From JBEAUL01 sp041161475 (lineage in GTDB: Bacteria > Pseudomonadota > Gammaproteobacteria > UBA6186 > Azoamicaceae), in contig JBEAUL010000053.1 in assembly GCA_041161475.1 (NCBI GenBank), forward strand, positions 1 through 14,832: a stretch of DNA of 14,832 bases. Reading direction: 5' to 3'. The notes beneath the pieces are model-generated. The model had not been told where the DNA came from. It searched no databases and worked only from the letters and a program-made list of their open reading frames with translations. Of the stretch, positions 8,247 through 14,763 are shown piece by piece; the stretch's first letter is position 1; the number at the start of each line of letters is the position of its first letter. Both the position numbers and the translations under genes were made by a program.

Positions 8247-9032
8247 ATGCAGAATACACCCAACTCCCTAGAAGAAAATACCCGTCAGTTAATTGCGATT
8301 AATGAAAAAATGCGCTGTGTTTTTTCTGTAGCAAAAAAAATAGCAACTTCTGTTGCAACGGTATTAATTTATGGAGAAAGTGGCACAGGAAAAGAGGTGG
8401 TTGCACGGTATATTCATGATAACTCAAATAGAAGCGATCAACCTTTTGTCGCCATTAATTGTGCTGCCATACCAGAAAATATGTTAGAGGCTACCTTGTT
8501 TGGATATGAAAAAGGCTCATTTACAGGCGCTTATCAGGCCAGTGCAGGAAAATTTGAACAGGCACAAAAAGGAACGATCTTGTTAGATGAGATCTCAGAA
8601 ATGAGCGTGGCTTTGCAGGCAAAATTGTTACGTGTTTTACAGGAAAAAGAAGTTGAAAGAATTGGCGGAAAAAAAACCATTCCCTTAGACGTACGGGTGC
8701 TGGCCACAACCAATAGAGACTTGTCTTTAGAGATAAAAGCAGGTCGATTTAGAGAAGACCTATATTATCGATTAAGCGTCTTACCCCTCTATTTACCCCC
8801 CTTGCGAGAAAGAAAAGAGGATATTCTGCCGTTGGCAGAACAATTTTTATCCATTTATGCTGTAAATAAGCAGGGAGTATTGCCGGTGTTATCAGATGCT
8901 GCAAAAGAATATTTATTGAGTCATCCGTGGCAAGGCAATGTGCGGGAGCTTGAAAATTCCCTACAGCGTGCAGTCATCTTGCAAAATGGAGAGATGCTAG
9001 ACAGAGATGACTTTGAGCAATTGAGGGCATAA
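8247..9032 (+). CDS. reduced sigma-54 activator, AAA+ domain only (FleR-like position)
   Basis: Sigma-54-dependent transcription activators hydrolyse ATP to remodel the RNA polymerase holoenzyme. This 261-residue protein is almost entirely the central AAA+ domain: Walker A GESGTGKE at 43-50, the sigma-54-contacting loop GSFTGA at 90-95 (usual form GAFTGA), Walker B ILLDE at 111-115, the arginine-finger region FREDLYYRL at 168-176 and sensor II GNVREL at 230-235. Only about 20 residues precede the domain, so there is no receiver or GAF domain. The protein stops after DRDDFEQLRA, so there is no Fis-type helix-turn-helix. Its position just upstream of fliE matches fleR/flrC of Pseudomonas and Vibrio, but I leave the symbol blank because both flanking domains are absent. 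It ends 2 bases before fliE. The frame is intact, so it looks like a stable short form rather than a fresh pseudogene. Confidence 0.92.
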   Translation: MQNTPNSLEENTRQLIAINEKMRCVFSVAKKIATSVATVLIYGESGTGKEVVARYIHDNSNRSDQPFVAINCAAIPENMLEATLFGYEKGSFTGAYQASAGKFEQAQKGTILLDEISEMSVALQAKLLRVLQEKEVERIGGKKTIPLDVRVLATTNRDLSLEIKAGRFREDLYYRLSVLPLYLPPLRERKEDILPLAEQFLSIYAVNKQGVLPVLSDAAKEYLLSHPWQGNVRELENSLQRAVILQNGEMLDRDDFEQLRA

Positions 9033-9034
9033 CA

Positions 9035-9355
9035 GTGATTGGTAAAATTGATTTTATCAATCCGCTTTCTACGAAACAATCCATGAGAATGCCTTCATTT
9101 TCATTCTCTTCTGTCTCCTCTTCTTCCTCTCCCCCAACATTTAAAAAAATGTTAGAAATAGGATTAAAAGAACTCAGTGACATAGAAAACAAAGCCAATC
9201 AGTTGTCGACAGATTTTGCTTTAGGGAAAGAAAATATCAGTGTGCATTCCGTTATGATTGCGATGCAAAAATCGTTGATAGCCTTAAAAGCGACGACGGA
9301 AGTCACTAAACGTTGTTTAAATGCCTATCAAGAAATATGGAATATGCATATTTAA
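9035..9355 (+). CDS. fliE: flagellar hook-basal body protein FliE
   Basis: FliE links the MS ring to the proximal rod and is exported early by the flagellar type III system. The 106 residues match the family size (about 104). The N-terminal third is variable and Ser-rich (SFSFSSVSSSSSPP, about 22-35). The conserved C-terminal two thirds shows the helical pattern with SVHSVMIAMQKSLIALKATTEV and ends in NAYQEIWNMHI, matching the family's 'v..A..slq.a..vRnk...aYqeI..m.v' pattern. The start is GTG, placed 7 bases after a GAGGG ribosome-binding sequence inside the end of the activator gene. It is cotranscribed with the activator and followed by fliF. Confidence 0.93.
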   Translation: MIGKIDFINPLSTKQSMRMPSFSFSSVSSSSSPPTFKKMLEIGLKELSDIENKANQLSTDFALGKENISVHSVMIAMQKSLIALKATTEVTKRCLNAYQEIWNMHI

Positions 9356-9391
9356 GTAGATAATTGGTGCAGAAATAGTCTATTGGCTAAA

Positions 9392-9396
9392 AAGGA
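9392..9396 (+). promoter_or_regulatory. ribosome-binding site deciding the fliF start
   Basis: AAGGA lies 10 bases before the ATG at 9407. The upstream in-frame TTG at 9383 has no comparable sequence before it, so the ATG is preferred. This shortens the protein by 8 residues and leaves it beginning MITILVKQF. Confidence 0.6.
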
Positions 9397-9406
9397 TGCT
9401 AGCCGT

Positions 9407-11095
9407 ATGATTACAATACTTGTTAAACAGTTTTTGCGCTTATCTGTGATGCGTCAAATGGGTGTCTGGTTAGGCTTTATCATCAGCCTTGCCTTAAGTG
9501 TGTATGGGATACATTGGGCCTTATCTCCAGACTATCTTCCTTTATATACCGCGCTAGAACCAAAAGAAATTGGGCGGGTGACTGAAGCACTTGATCGCGC
9601 TGAAGTACGCTATCAATTCCATGCAGGCAGTGGTGGCATTCTGGTCCCTGCAGATAAAATCCATGAATTACGTATGAAGTTAGCCACCTTGGGTTTACCA
9701 AAGAGTGGACCAATAGGGCTTGAGCGTATGGATGAGCCCTTAAGCTTTATGAGCAGCCATTTTGCTGAATTTGTACGGTATCAAAGAGGGTTAGAAGGCG
9801 AATTATCACGTACACTGTCCACGCTGACAGGCATTAGAAATGCCACGGTGCATTTGGGCTTAACAAAAGAAGCTTCTTTTCTAAAAAAACAGTCTATTTC
9901 TACTGCTTCTGTTGTACTGGAAATTGTGGGTGGAAAAGTCTTAACAAGAGAGCAGGTTGAGGGTATTGTACAGTTGGTTGCCTCAAGTGTGCCTGGTTTA
10001 AGTAAATCATCGGTATGCGTAGTCGATCAGCATGGTACCTTATTAAGTGGCAGAGAGGGAGATGCATTTGTCAGTGGCTTAGATAGCTTGCACTACACAC
10101 AAAAAATTGAGGAAAGCTATGTTAAGCGAATTGAGCATGTGTTATTTCCAATCCTAGGTAAAAATGCCATTCGTGCACAAGTAACCGCCGATATTGATTT
10201 TACCGCGATAGATCAGGTAAAAGAACAGTTCGATCCGAACTCAAGCGTGATTCGTAGTGAAAATATTCTCACAGAAAGAAAAGCAAAGAAGACATTCTCG
10301 GAAGGAACGCCAGGTGCTTTTTCAAATCAAGCATTGTTTATAAACAATGACGCTTTGTTGACACCTGCAAGTAAAGCGCCTGCTAATCATTTGCGCGATC
10401 AATCTACACGTAATTTTGAAGTAGATAAATCGATAACACATATAAAAAGAAAAGCAGGTCGTTTATCGCGTTTATCCGTTGCTGTCGTGGTAGATGATAA
10501 ACAGGTATACGATGCGCAGGGAAATCAACGTAAAGTCCCCTTGACAGAAGTAGATCTGGAAAAGATAGAAACATTGGTGAAACATGCGGTTGGCTTTCAG
10601 GCGGACAGGGGGGACATGGTTAGTGTGACGCATGCGACGTTTTCAGTTACCCCAATTGCAGCTCCGATTTCGGTGTCTCCTGTTTATGATCACCCCTTGT
10701 TTAGGGTTTTCCTTAAAGTATGTGCCATTAGTTTATTAGGCATCGTTGCCATAAGATTGATCTTAAAGCCGTTAATTTTACAACTCATTTTTTTGAAAAA
10801 AAAAGAGGAAACTGCTGTTACTAACACTGTTCAAGAAAAAGAGGTACCGTTATTACAGCGGATCAGCCTTGATAACCTCTTGGCATTATTAGCCCATGAG
10901 CATCCGCAAGTACAAGCCAGTATTTTAAGTTACTTAACGCCACAACAAGGTGCTGCCATTTTAAAAACGATGTCAGAAGAAATACGTATGGATGTCATGA
11001 TGCGTTTAGCAACCTTATCTCCTCCTGCGCCAGAAGCTTTAGAGGCATTAAATGCCATGTTGAAAGAAAAGTTGTCTTCTGAGGGTGCCGTATAA
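9407..11095 (+). CDS. fliF: FliF MS-ring protein fused at its C-terminus to a FliG middle-domain segment
   Basis: FliF forms the MS ring in the inner membrane around the flagellar export gate. Counting from ATG 9407 (562 residues): TM1 about 19-39, first ring-building domain with LYTALEPKEIGRVTEAL and the FVRYQRGLEGELSRTL block at 122-137, RBM3-like domain to about 275, a Ser/Thr/Asn-rich insertion 275-335 with TRNFEVDK at 334-341, then TM2 about 432-462. A normal FliF then has a short tail that binds FliG. Here a Lys/Glu linker is followed by about 76 residues (482-557) that align by eye with the middle domain of FliG: LLAHEHPQVQASILSYL against LIRDEHPQIIATILVHL of E. coli FliG, then IRMDVMMRLATL against LRHDVMLRIATF. 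No FliG N- or C-terminal domain follows. An ATG at 9407 with AAGGA upstream is chosen over TTG 9383. The stop overlaps the fliI start by one base. Confidence 0.95.
   Translation: MITILVKQFLRLSVMRQMGVWLGFIISLALSVYGIHWALSPDYLPLYTALEPKEIGRVTEALDRAEVRYQFHAGSGGILVPADKIHELRMKLATLGLPKSGPIGLERMDEPLSFMSSHFAEFVRYQRGLEGELSRTLSTLTGIRNATVHLGLTKEASFLKKQSISTASVVLEIVGGKVLTREQVEGIVQLVASSVPGLSKSSVCVVDQHGTLLSGREGDAFVSGLDSLHYTQKIEESYVKRIEHVLFPILGKNAIRAQVTADIDFTAIDQVKEQFDPNSSVIRSENILTERKAKKTFSEGTPGAFSNQALFINNDALLTPASKAPANHLRDQSTRNFEVDKSITHIKRKAGRLSRLSVAVVVDDKQVYDAQGNQRKVPLTEVDLEKIETLVKHAVGFQADRGDMVSVTHATFSVTPIAAPISVSPVYDHPLFRVFLKVCAISLLGIVAIRLILKPLILQLIFLKKKEETAVTNTVQEKEVPLLQRISLDNLLALLAHEHPQVQASILSYLTPQQGAAILKTMSEEIRMDVMMRLATLSPPAPEALEALNAMLKEKLSSEGAV
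10850..11077 (+). other. FliG middle-domain-like segment within fliF
   Basis: This is the part of the fliF reading frame encoding about 76 residues that resemble E. coli FliG about 112-187. The EHPQ motif, which in FliG contacts FliM, is at 10898-10909. The segment covers the helices before and after that motif and ends where FliG_M would connect to its C-terminal torque domain, which is absent. It is joined in frame with FliF through a Lys/Glu/Thr-rich linker, with no stop or frameshift. Confidence 0.85.
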
Positions 11096-12567
11096 TGTGT
11101 GCATGGAAGCCACTTGAAGTCGCTGACAATCATCCAGATAAGGAAGCGGTTACAGATACACCGCTTGAAGAACCTGTTAAAGTCGATGTGAAGAGGGAAT
11201 ACAGTGTCCCATCCATTGATTTGTCTCAACTCAATCATCGATTGGCAGACATTCAAAAACGTCTAACACTTCCTTTGTCTGGACGTAAGCAAGGGGTTGT
11301 ATTTGAATCTATTGGCTTGTTATTGACCGTAAAAGGTCTCTCTACCCCTTTGGGTGAGCTATGTTACGTGGCGTTGTCAGAACGCATGTTGCCTGCTGTT
11401 GTGACAGGCTTTAAAGAAAATATCACCTATTTAATGCCTTTGGCATCTCCCGTGTCAGTGATGTCTGGATGCCATGTGTATCCCACAGGTTACCCCATTA
11501 GAGTACCTGTTGGGGAAGCATTGCTGGGACGTGTATTGGACGGATTAGGGAGACCATTAGATCGGTTGGGTGATTTGTCAGTTACCTATGAATCTTTGCA
11601 CGCTTTGCCTATCAATCCTTTGCACAGAAAACCGATTGCTGAAACCCTAGATGTTGGGGTAAAAGCAATTGATGGATTATTGACGATAGGAAAAGGGCAA
11701 AGAATGGGACTTTTTTCTACCAGTGGACTTGGGAAGAGTGTGTTGCTTGGCATGATGGCTCGACACGCAAAGGCCGATGTTGTGGTGGTGAGTCTGGTGG
11801 GAGAACGTGGCAGGGAAGTACGTGATTTTATTGAACAACAATTGGGCGAATTGGCTTTAAGACACAGTGTTGTCATCGCTACCCCCGCAGATGATATGCC
11901 AATGATGCGGGTGAATGGGGCCATCATGGCGATGCGTATTGCCGATTTTTTTCGTCGTTCTGGAAAGCATGTTTTGTTACTCATGGATTCCTTAAGTCGA
12001 GTGGCCGATGCACAGCGAGAAGTCGCCATCAGTATGGGAGAGCCGATAGGGCTCAAAGGATACCCATCTTCAGTCTTTCAGTTATTGGCCACTTTGGTTG
12101 AAATGGCGGGGTCTTTTAAAGAGACAGCAGGCAGTGTAACCGGGTTATTTACCGTCTTGGCACAAGATGAACGAGGCACCGATCCAATCGTGCATGCCGT
12201 ACGATCGGTACTGGATGGTCATATTGTTTTGTCCAAGGCTTATGCTGAACAAGGTCGATATCCAGCAATTGATCTGGAGGCCTCATTAAGTCGTGTGATG
12301 ACACAACTGGTGGATAAAAGACATCGTCAAATGGCCATGCAATTTCGGCGTTGGCATGCTTTATATCGCGAAAATAAAGATTTACTCAATATGGGGGCAT
12401 ATGTATTTGGGCAAGACAAAGAGACAGACTTGGCGATCAAAAAGCAACAGTCTATGGAGGCTTTTTTAAGACAGGATCAAACAACATCTGTTGATAGTAT
12501 GCAAACAAGATCGTTATTATCCAAAATCACCGAAAAAGATGCTGATACGGGAGCTAAGAAAGTATGA
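11095..12567 (+). CDS. fliI: flagellum-specific export ATPase FliI
   Basis: FliI is the cytoplasmic F1-like hexameric ATPase of the flagellar type III export apparatus. The call rests on PVGEALLGRVLDGLGRPLD at 138-156, GVKAIDGLLTIGKGQRMGLF at 188-207, GERGREVRDFIE at 236-247 with the catalytic Glu, Walker B LLLMDSLSR at 294-302, and DGHIVLSK followed by RYPAIDLEASLSR near the C-terminus. Two things are odd. The P-loop reads STSGLGKS at 208-215 where FliI usually has AGSGVGKS. The protein is 490 residues against about 440-457, mostly because of a roughly 40-residue acidic N-terminal extension. RYAMAQRE of other FliI proteins is RVADAQRE here. A GAGGG sequence lies 9 bases before the ATG. The start overlaps the fliF stop and the end overlaps fliJ, so fliF-I-J are tightly coupled with no room for fliG or fliH. 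Confidence 0.96.
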   Translation: MCAWKPLEVADNHPDKEAVTDTPLEEPVKVDVKREYSVPSIDLSQLNHRLADIQKRLTLPLSGRKQGVVFESIGLLLTVKGLSTPLGELCYVALSERMLPAVVTGFKENITYLMPLASPVSVMSGCHVYPTGYPIRVPVGEALLGRVLDGLGRPLDRLGDLSVTYESLHALPINPLHRKPIAETLDVGVKAIDGLLTIGKGQRMGLFSTSGLGKSVLLGMMARHAKADVVVVSLVGERGREVRDFIEQQLGELALRHSVVIATPADDMPMMRVNGAIMAMRIADFFRRSGKHVLLLMDSLSRVADAQREVAISMGEPIGLKGYPSSVFQLLATLVEMAGSFKETAGSVTGLFTVLAQDERGTDPIVHAVRSVLDGHIVLSKAYAEQGRYPAIDLEASLSRVMTQLVDKRHRQMAMQFRRWHALYRENKDLLNMGAYVFGQDKETDLAIKKQQSMEAFLRQDQTTSVDSMQTRSLLSKITEKDADTGAKKV

Positions 12568-12962
12568 ATGAGAGACAGTCGTATTTTTTAGAAAAAAGAA
12601 CTGAAAAAGCATTTATCGATAATAGGATGGCGTTCAAAAAAGCAGAAAGGGCATTTACCCAGCACCATCAGGAATGGGAACAATTAAAAAAATATTATGA
12701 AGAATACCTATTATACAAAAAAAATACAGAAAAAAAAACAAAAGAAGCCCAGTTTGTGATCAATACACAGCGGTTTTTGAGTCATTTACAGGGCCTTTTG
12801 ATTCAGCAAAACAAGAGCTTGAATGCGTCCAAAGAAAAAAAAGAACAGTATCGCCTTATATGGAAAAAATACCAAGCAAAAAGAAAGTATCTTAGGCATT
12901 TAAGGCAGTTGTCCCTCGATGACGAAGAAGACGAGATTGGCAACAGTTCGCTTAATCTATAG
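12564..12962 (+). CDS. fliJ: flagellar export chaperone-escort / ATPase stalk protein FliJ
   Basis: FliJ is a soluble antiparallel coiled coil that inserts into the FliI hexamer like the gamma subunit of F1 and contacts the export gate. The 132 residues are highly charged and almost wholly helical. The family landmarks are visible: LKKYYEEYLLYKKN at about 41-54, a central NTQRFLSHLQGLLIQQNKSL at 67-86, and a Trp (IWKKYQAKRKYL) near 98. It is a little shorter than enterobacterial FliJ (about 147). The last 15 residues are acidic and probably disordered. The ATG overlaps the fliI stop by 4 bases. Sequence conservation of this family is low, so position after fliI is an important part of the evidence. 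Confidence 0.88.
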   Translation: MNERQSYFLEKRTEKAFIDNRMAFKKAERAFTQHHQEWEQLKKYYEEYLLYKKNTEKKTKEAQFVINTQRFLSHLQGLLIQQNKSLNASKEKKEQYRLIWKKYQAKRKYLRHLRQLSLDDEEDEIGNSSLNL

Positions 12963-12985
12963 TCTTATGTTTATTTGGTTTTTTA

Positions 12986-13016
12986 TTGAGATAAGCGATA
13001 AATCTGCTAGTATTAG
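12986..13016 (+). promoter_or_regulatory. weak candidate promoter before the STAS gene
   Basis: TTGAGA at 12986-12991 is followed by TAGTAT (13008-13013, 16-base spacer) or TATTAG (13011-13016, 19-base spacer). A GCGATAA resembling the sigma-28 -10 also occurs here, but it has no TAAA at the right distance. Any promoter here would uncouple the STAS gene from fliJ. Weak. Confidence 0.25.
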
Positions 13017-13061
13017 AGTATTCGATTGATAAATGTTAAAAGAATGAAAGGGAAGTGACCT

Positions 13062-13367
13062 ATGTCGATCTCAGCCACTTATGCAGAAGCCGAAGATATT
13101 TTAACGATTACAGTAAAGGGTCGATTTGATTTTAGTTCTTTACAGGCTTTCCGGAATACTTACGAGAATTTACCAAAAAAACCTGCGCACTATGTGATTG
13201 AATTAGCTGAATCAGATTATCTAGACAGCTCTGCTCTTGGTATGCTTTTGGCCTTAAGAGATTATGCGGGTGGGGATTCAGCAGATATTCGCATTACGCA
13301 TTGTAATCCCGATATTCGTAAAATTTTGGTTATTACTAAGTTAGATGAATTATTTAAAGTAGAGTAA
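13062..13367 (+). CDS. STAS-domain anti-sigma factor antagonist (HsbA-like)
   Basis: A 101-residue single STAS domain, the fold of anti-anti-sigma factors such as SpoIIAA. These bind a partner-switch kinase or anti-sigma factor and are turned off by serine phosphorylation. The site is DSSALGMLL at 55-63, with Ser56 in the position of the phosphorylated serine of the family; the N-terminal strands read DILTITVKGRFDFSSL. In Pseudomonas a protein of this class (HsbA) is encoded among flagellar genes, acts with the HsbR phosphatase/kinase and the HptB pathway, and controls FlgM. Here neither an HsbR-type regulator nor an Hpt protein is adjacent, so the partners, if any, are elsewhere. It has its own ribosome-binding sequence AGGGA 8 bases before the ATG and 99- and 195-base gaps on either side. 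Domain certain; HsbA equivalence is inferred from context. Confidence 0.9.
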   Translation: MSISATYAEAEDILTITVKGRFDFSSLQAFRNTYENLPKKPAHYVIELAESDYLDSSALGMLLALRDYAGGDSADIRITHCNPDIRKILVITKLDELFKVE

Positions 13368-13410
13368 TGCCTGTGCATCAGGTTATTATAGGCAATCAAT
13401 TGTTTGTTAT

Positions 13411-13440
13411 TTCAGTATCCTGGCTGTAAAAAATACTGAA
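13411..13440. repeat. 8-base inverted repeat in the STAS-fliM gap
   Basis: TTCAGTAT at 13411-13418 and ATACTGAA at 13433-13440 are exact inverted copies around a 14-base centre. Neither strand has a T-run directly after the stem, so it is not a standard terminator. It could be an operator or a messenger hairpin upstream of fliM. Confidence 0.45.
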
Positions 13441-13562
13441 GTAGAAGATAATGGACTATGCGCATCATACTGAGTGATACAGTGCTGTAAGATCGGTTTC
13501 TTAGCAAATTTGCACAAATCATTTGGATAATACCCTAGATAATAGTGTGTCAGGAAGACGCG

Positions 13563-14459
13563 ATGAATGCACAGAGAAGCAATATACAGCATGTCGTAAT
13601 CGATTTTTCAGACAAAGCTTCTCTGTCTAGAAGAATGCCCATATTAACAGACTTAAATGCCAAATTAATTGAAAAAACACACCCTGTAGTGAGTCGTTTA
13701 TTCAATATTCCCTGCGAGATTATTTTAGAATCATTCGAATCCAAGCGTTTATGCGAAGAAAAGGATAGCCATTTATATTTTTCTACGCTTTATAAAGTAG
13801 CGTTTGCATCAATGAATAAAGACTGTTTAATCTCTATAGATAAAACCTTCGTATATTATGCTGTCGAGTACGCTTTTGGAGGAGGAAAGAAACAATCAGC
13901 GCCTTTTTTTGAAATGACACTCGAAAGTAAGATAGGGTTTAGCATTATAGACAGATTTTTGAGTCAAATAACTAAGGCTATGCAGTCTAGTTTAAACGAG
14001 CTAGTATGTGAAGAGATGGCGAACAATTCAGTGACATACAGTCGGTATAGATGGAAAGACAATGATAAAAGTAAGGTATTTATTGTTTCTTCTTTTTTAT
14101 TAAAATCAAAGCATGAAAATTTCGGTAAGTTGTCGATATTGTGGCCTTATGAATGCCTAGTATCAATCCAAGATAAAAAAGAAAATAGGGCATCCATTGC
14201 TTCAGATGAAAAACAAGAAGATGTATTTAAAGAGCGGTTACATCAAATAATCAAGAAAATCAATTTACCAGCTGTGGCAAAGATATGTCATAAAAACATA
14301 AAATTGTCACAGGTAATGGATTGGCGTCCTGGTGATATCGTACCGATGTCATCTCTCGATGATATTCTTTTATGTATAAAAGATATTCCTGTATTTAAAG
14401 GGGTTTTAGGAAATTCAGACGATAAGTATGCGCTAAAAATTTTGGAAAATATAGGATAA
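13563..14459 (+). CDS. fliM: FliM-like C-ring protein lacking the CheY-binding N-terminus
   Basis: FliM forms the wall of the flagellar C-ring, binding FliG above, FliN below and CheY-P through an N-terminal peptide (EIDALL type). This 298-residue protein lacks that peptide. It begins MNAQRSNIQHVVIDFSD and goes straight into the segment equivalent to 'YDFsrp' (SRRMPILTDLNAKLIEKTHPVV at 22-43). The middle domain has GGGK at 106-109 in place of the usual GGxG and continues with ESKIGFSIIDRFLSQITKAM. The C-terminal SpoA domain (about 225-298) shows WRPGDIVPM at 254-262. It is highly divergent. The start is ATG 13563, with AGGAAG 5 bases upstream; a GTG at 13545 would add only MCQEDA. It is AT-rich, preceded by 195 non-coding bases, and fliN starts 8 bases after its stop. 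Divergence could also fit an SctQ-like protein, but the neighbours favour FliM. Confidence 0.88.
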   Translation: MNAQRSNIQHVVIDFSDKASLSRRMPILTDLNAKLIEKTHPVVSRLFNIPCEIILESFESKRLCEEKDSHLYFSTLYKVAFASMNKDCLISIDKTFVYYAVEYAFGGGKKQSAPFFEMTLESKIGFSIIDRFLSQITKAMQSSLNELVCEEMANNSVTYSRYRWKDNDKSKVFIVSSFLLKSKHENFGKLSILWPYECLVSIQDKKENRASIASDEKQEDVFKERLHQIIKKINLPAVAKICHKNIKLSQVMDWRPGDIVPMSSLDDILLCIKDIPVFKGVLGNSDDKYALKILENIG

Positions 14460-14466
14460 AAAACCT

Positions 14467-14763
14467 ATGGTAACCAGTGAGAAAGAAAGTACAGTAGAAT
14501 CCATAGAAGGGTTTAAAAAAATTTTAGATATTCCAATTGAATTATCTGTTGAGGTGGGTAAAACGCAACTGTCTATTCGGGAGCTATTACAGATGAATCC
14601 CGGATCTATCGTTGCGCTCGATAAAGTGGTTTCCGATCCATTAGATATTTATGTCAATGGTACCTTGATTGCAAAGGGTGAAATCATTACCGCAAATAAT
14701 AAATTTGCAATACGTTTAATTGATATTATTAATCCAGCAGAAAGGATGGGCACATTAGCATGA
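14467..14763 (+). CDS. fliN: flagellar motor switch/C-ring protein FliN
   Basis: FliN forms the base of the C-ring and, with FliH, docks export substrates and the ATPase complex. The 98 residues are mostly a single SpoA domain (about 20-93) with strongly conserved blocks: LDIPIELSVEVGKTQLSIRE, LLQMNPGSIVALDK, DPLDIYVNGTLIAKGE and FAIRLIDIINPAERM. This is much closer to textbook FliN than the adjacent FliM is to textbook FliM. The N-terminal extension found in many FliN proteins (E. coli about 137 residues) is almost absent. AGGA overlapping the fliM stop lies 10 bases before the ATG, and the stop overlaps the next ATG by 4 bases. Confidence 0.97.
   Translation: MVTSEKESTVESIEGFKKILDIPIELSVEVGKTQLSIRELLQMNPGSIVALDKVVSDPLDIYVNGTLIAKGEIITANNKFAIRLIDIINPAERMGTLA

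Noticed and set aside
8247..9032. Activator gene as a pseudogene
   Set aside because: The frame is intact, all ATPase motifs are present and it is translationally adjacent to fliE; absence of flanking domains alone does not make it broken.
9383..9385. TTG start for fliF
   Set aside because: No ribosome-binding sequence precedes it, whereas ATG 9407 has AAGGA 10 bases upstream.
11586..12056. 156-residue reading frame on the - strand inside fliI
   Set aside because: It lies wholly opposite a strongly conserved FliI region and its translation shows no recognisable domain; it is a shadow of fliI.
13370..13389. Possible terminator after the STAS gene: CCTG-TGCAT-CAGG followed by TTATTAT
   Set aside because: The stem is only 4 base pairs and the tract is interrupted by A residues; too weak to call.
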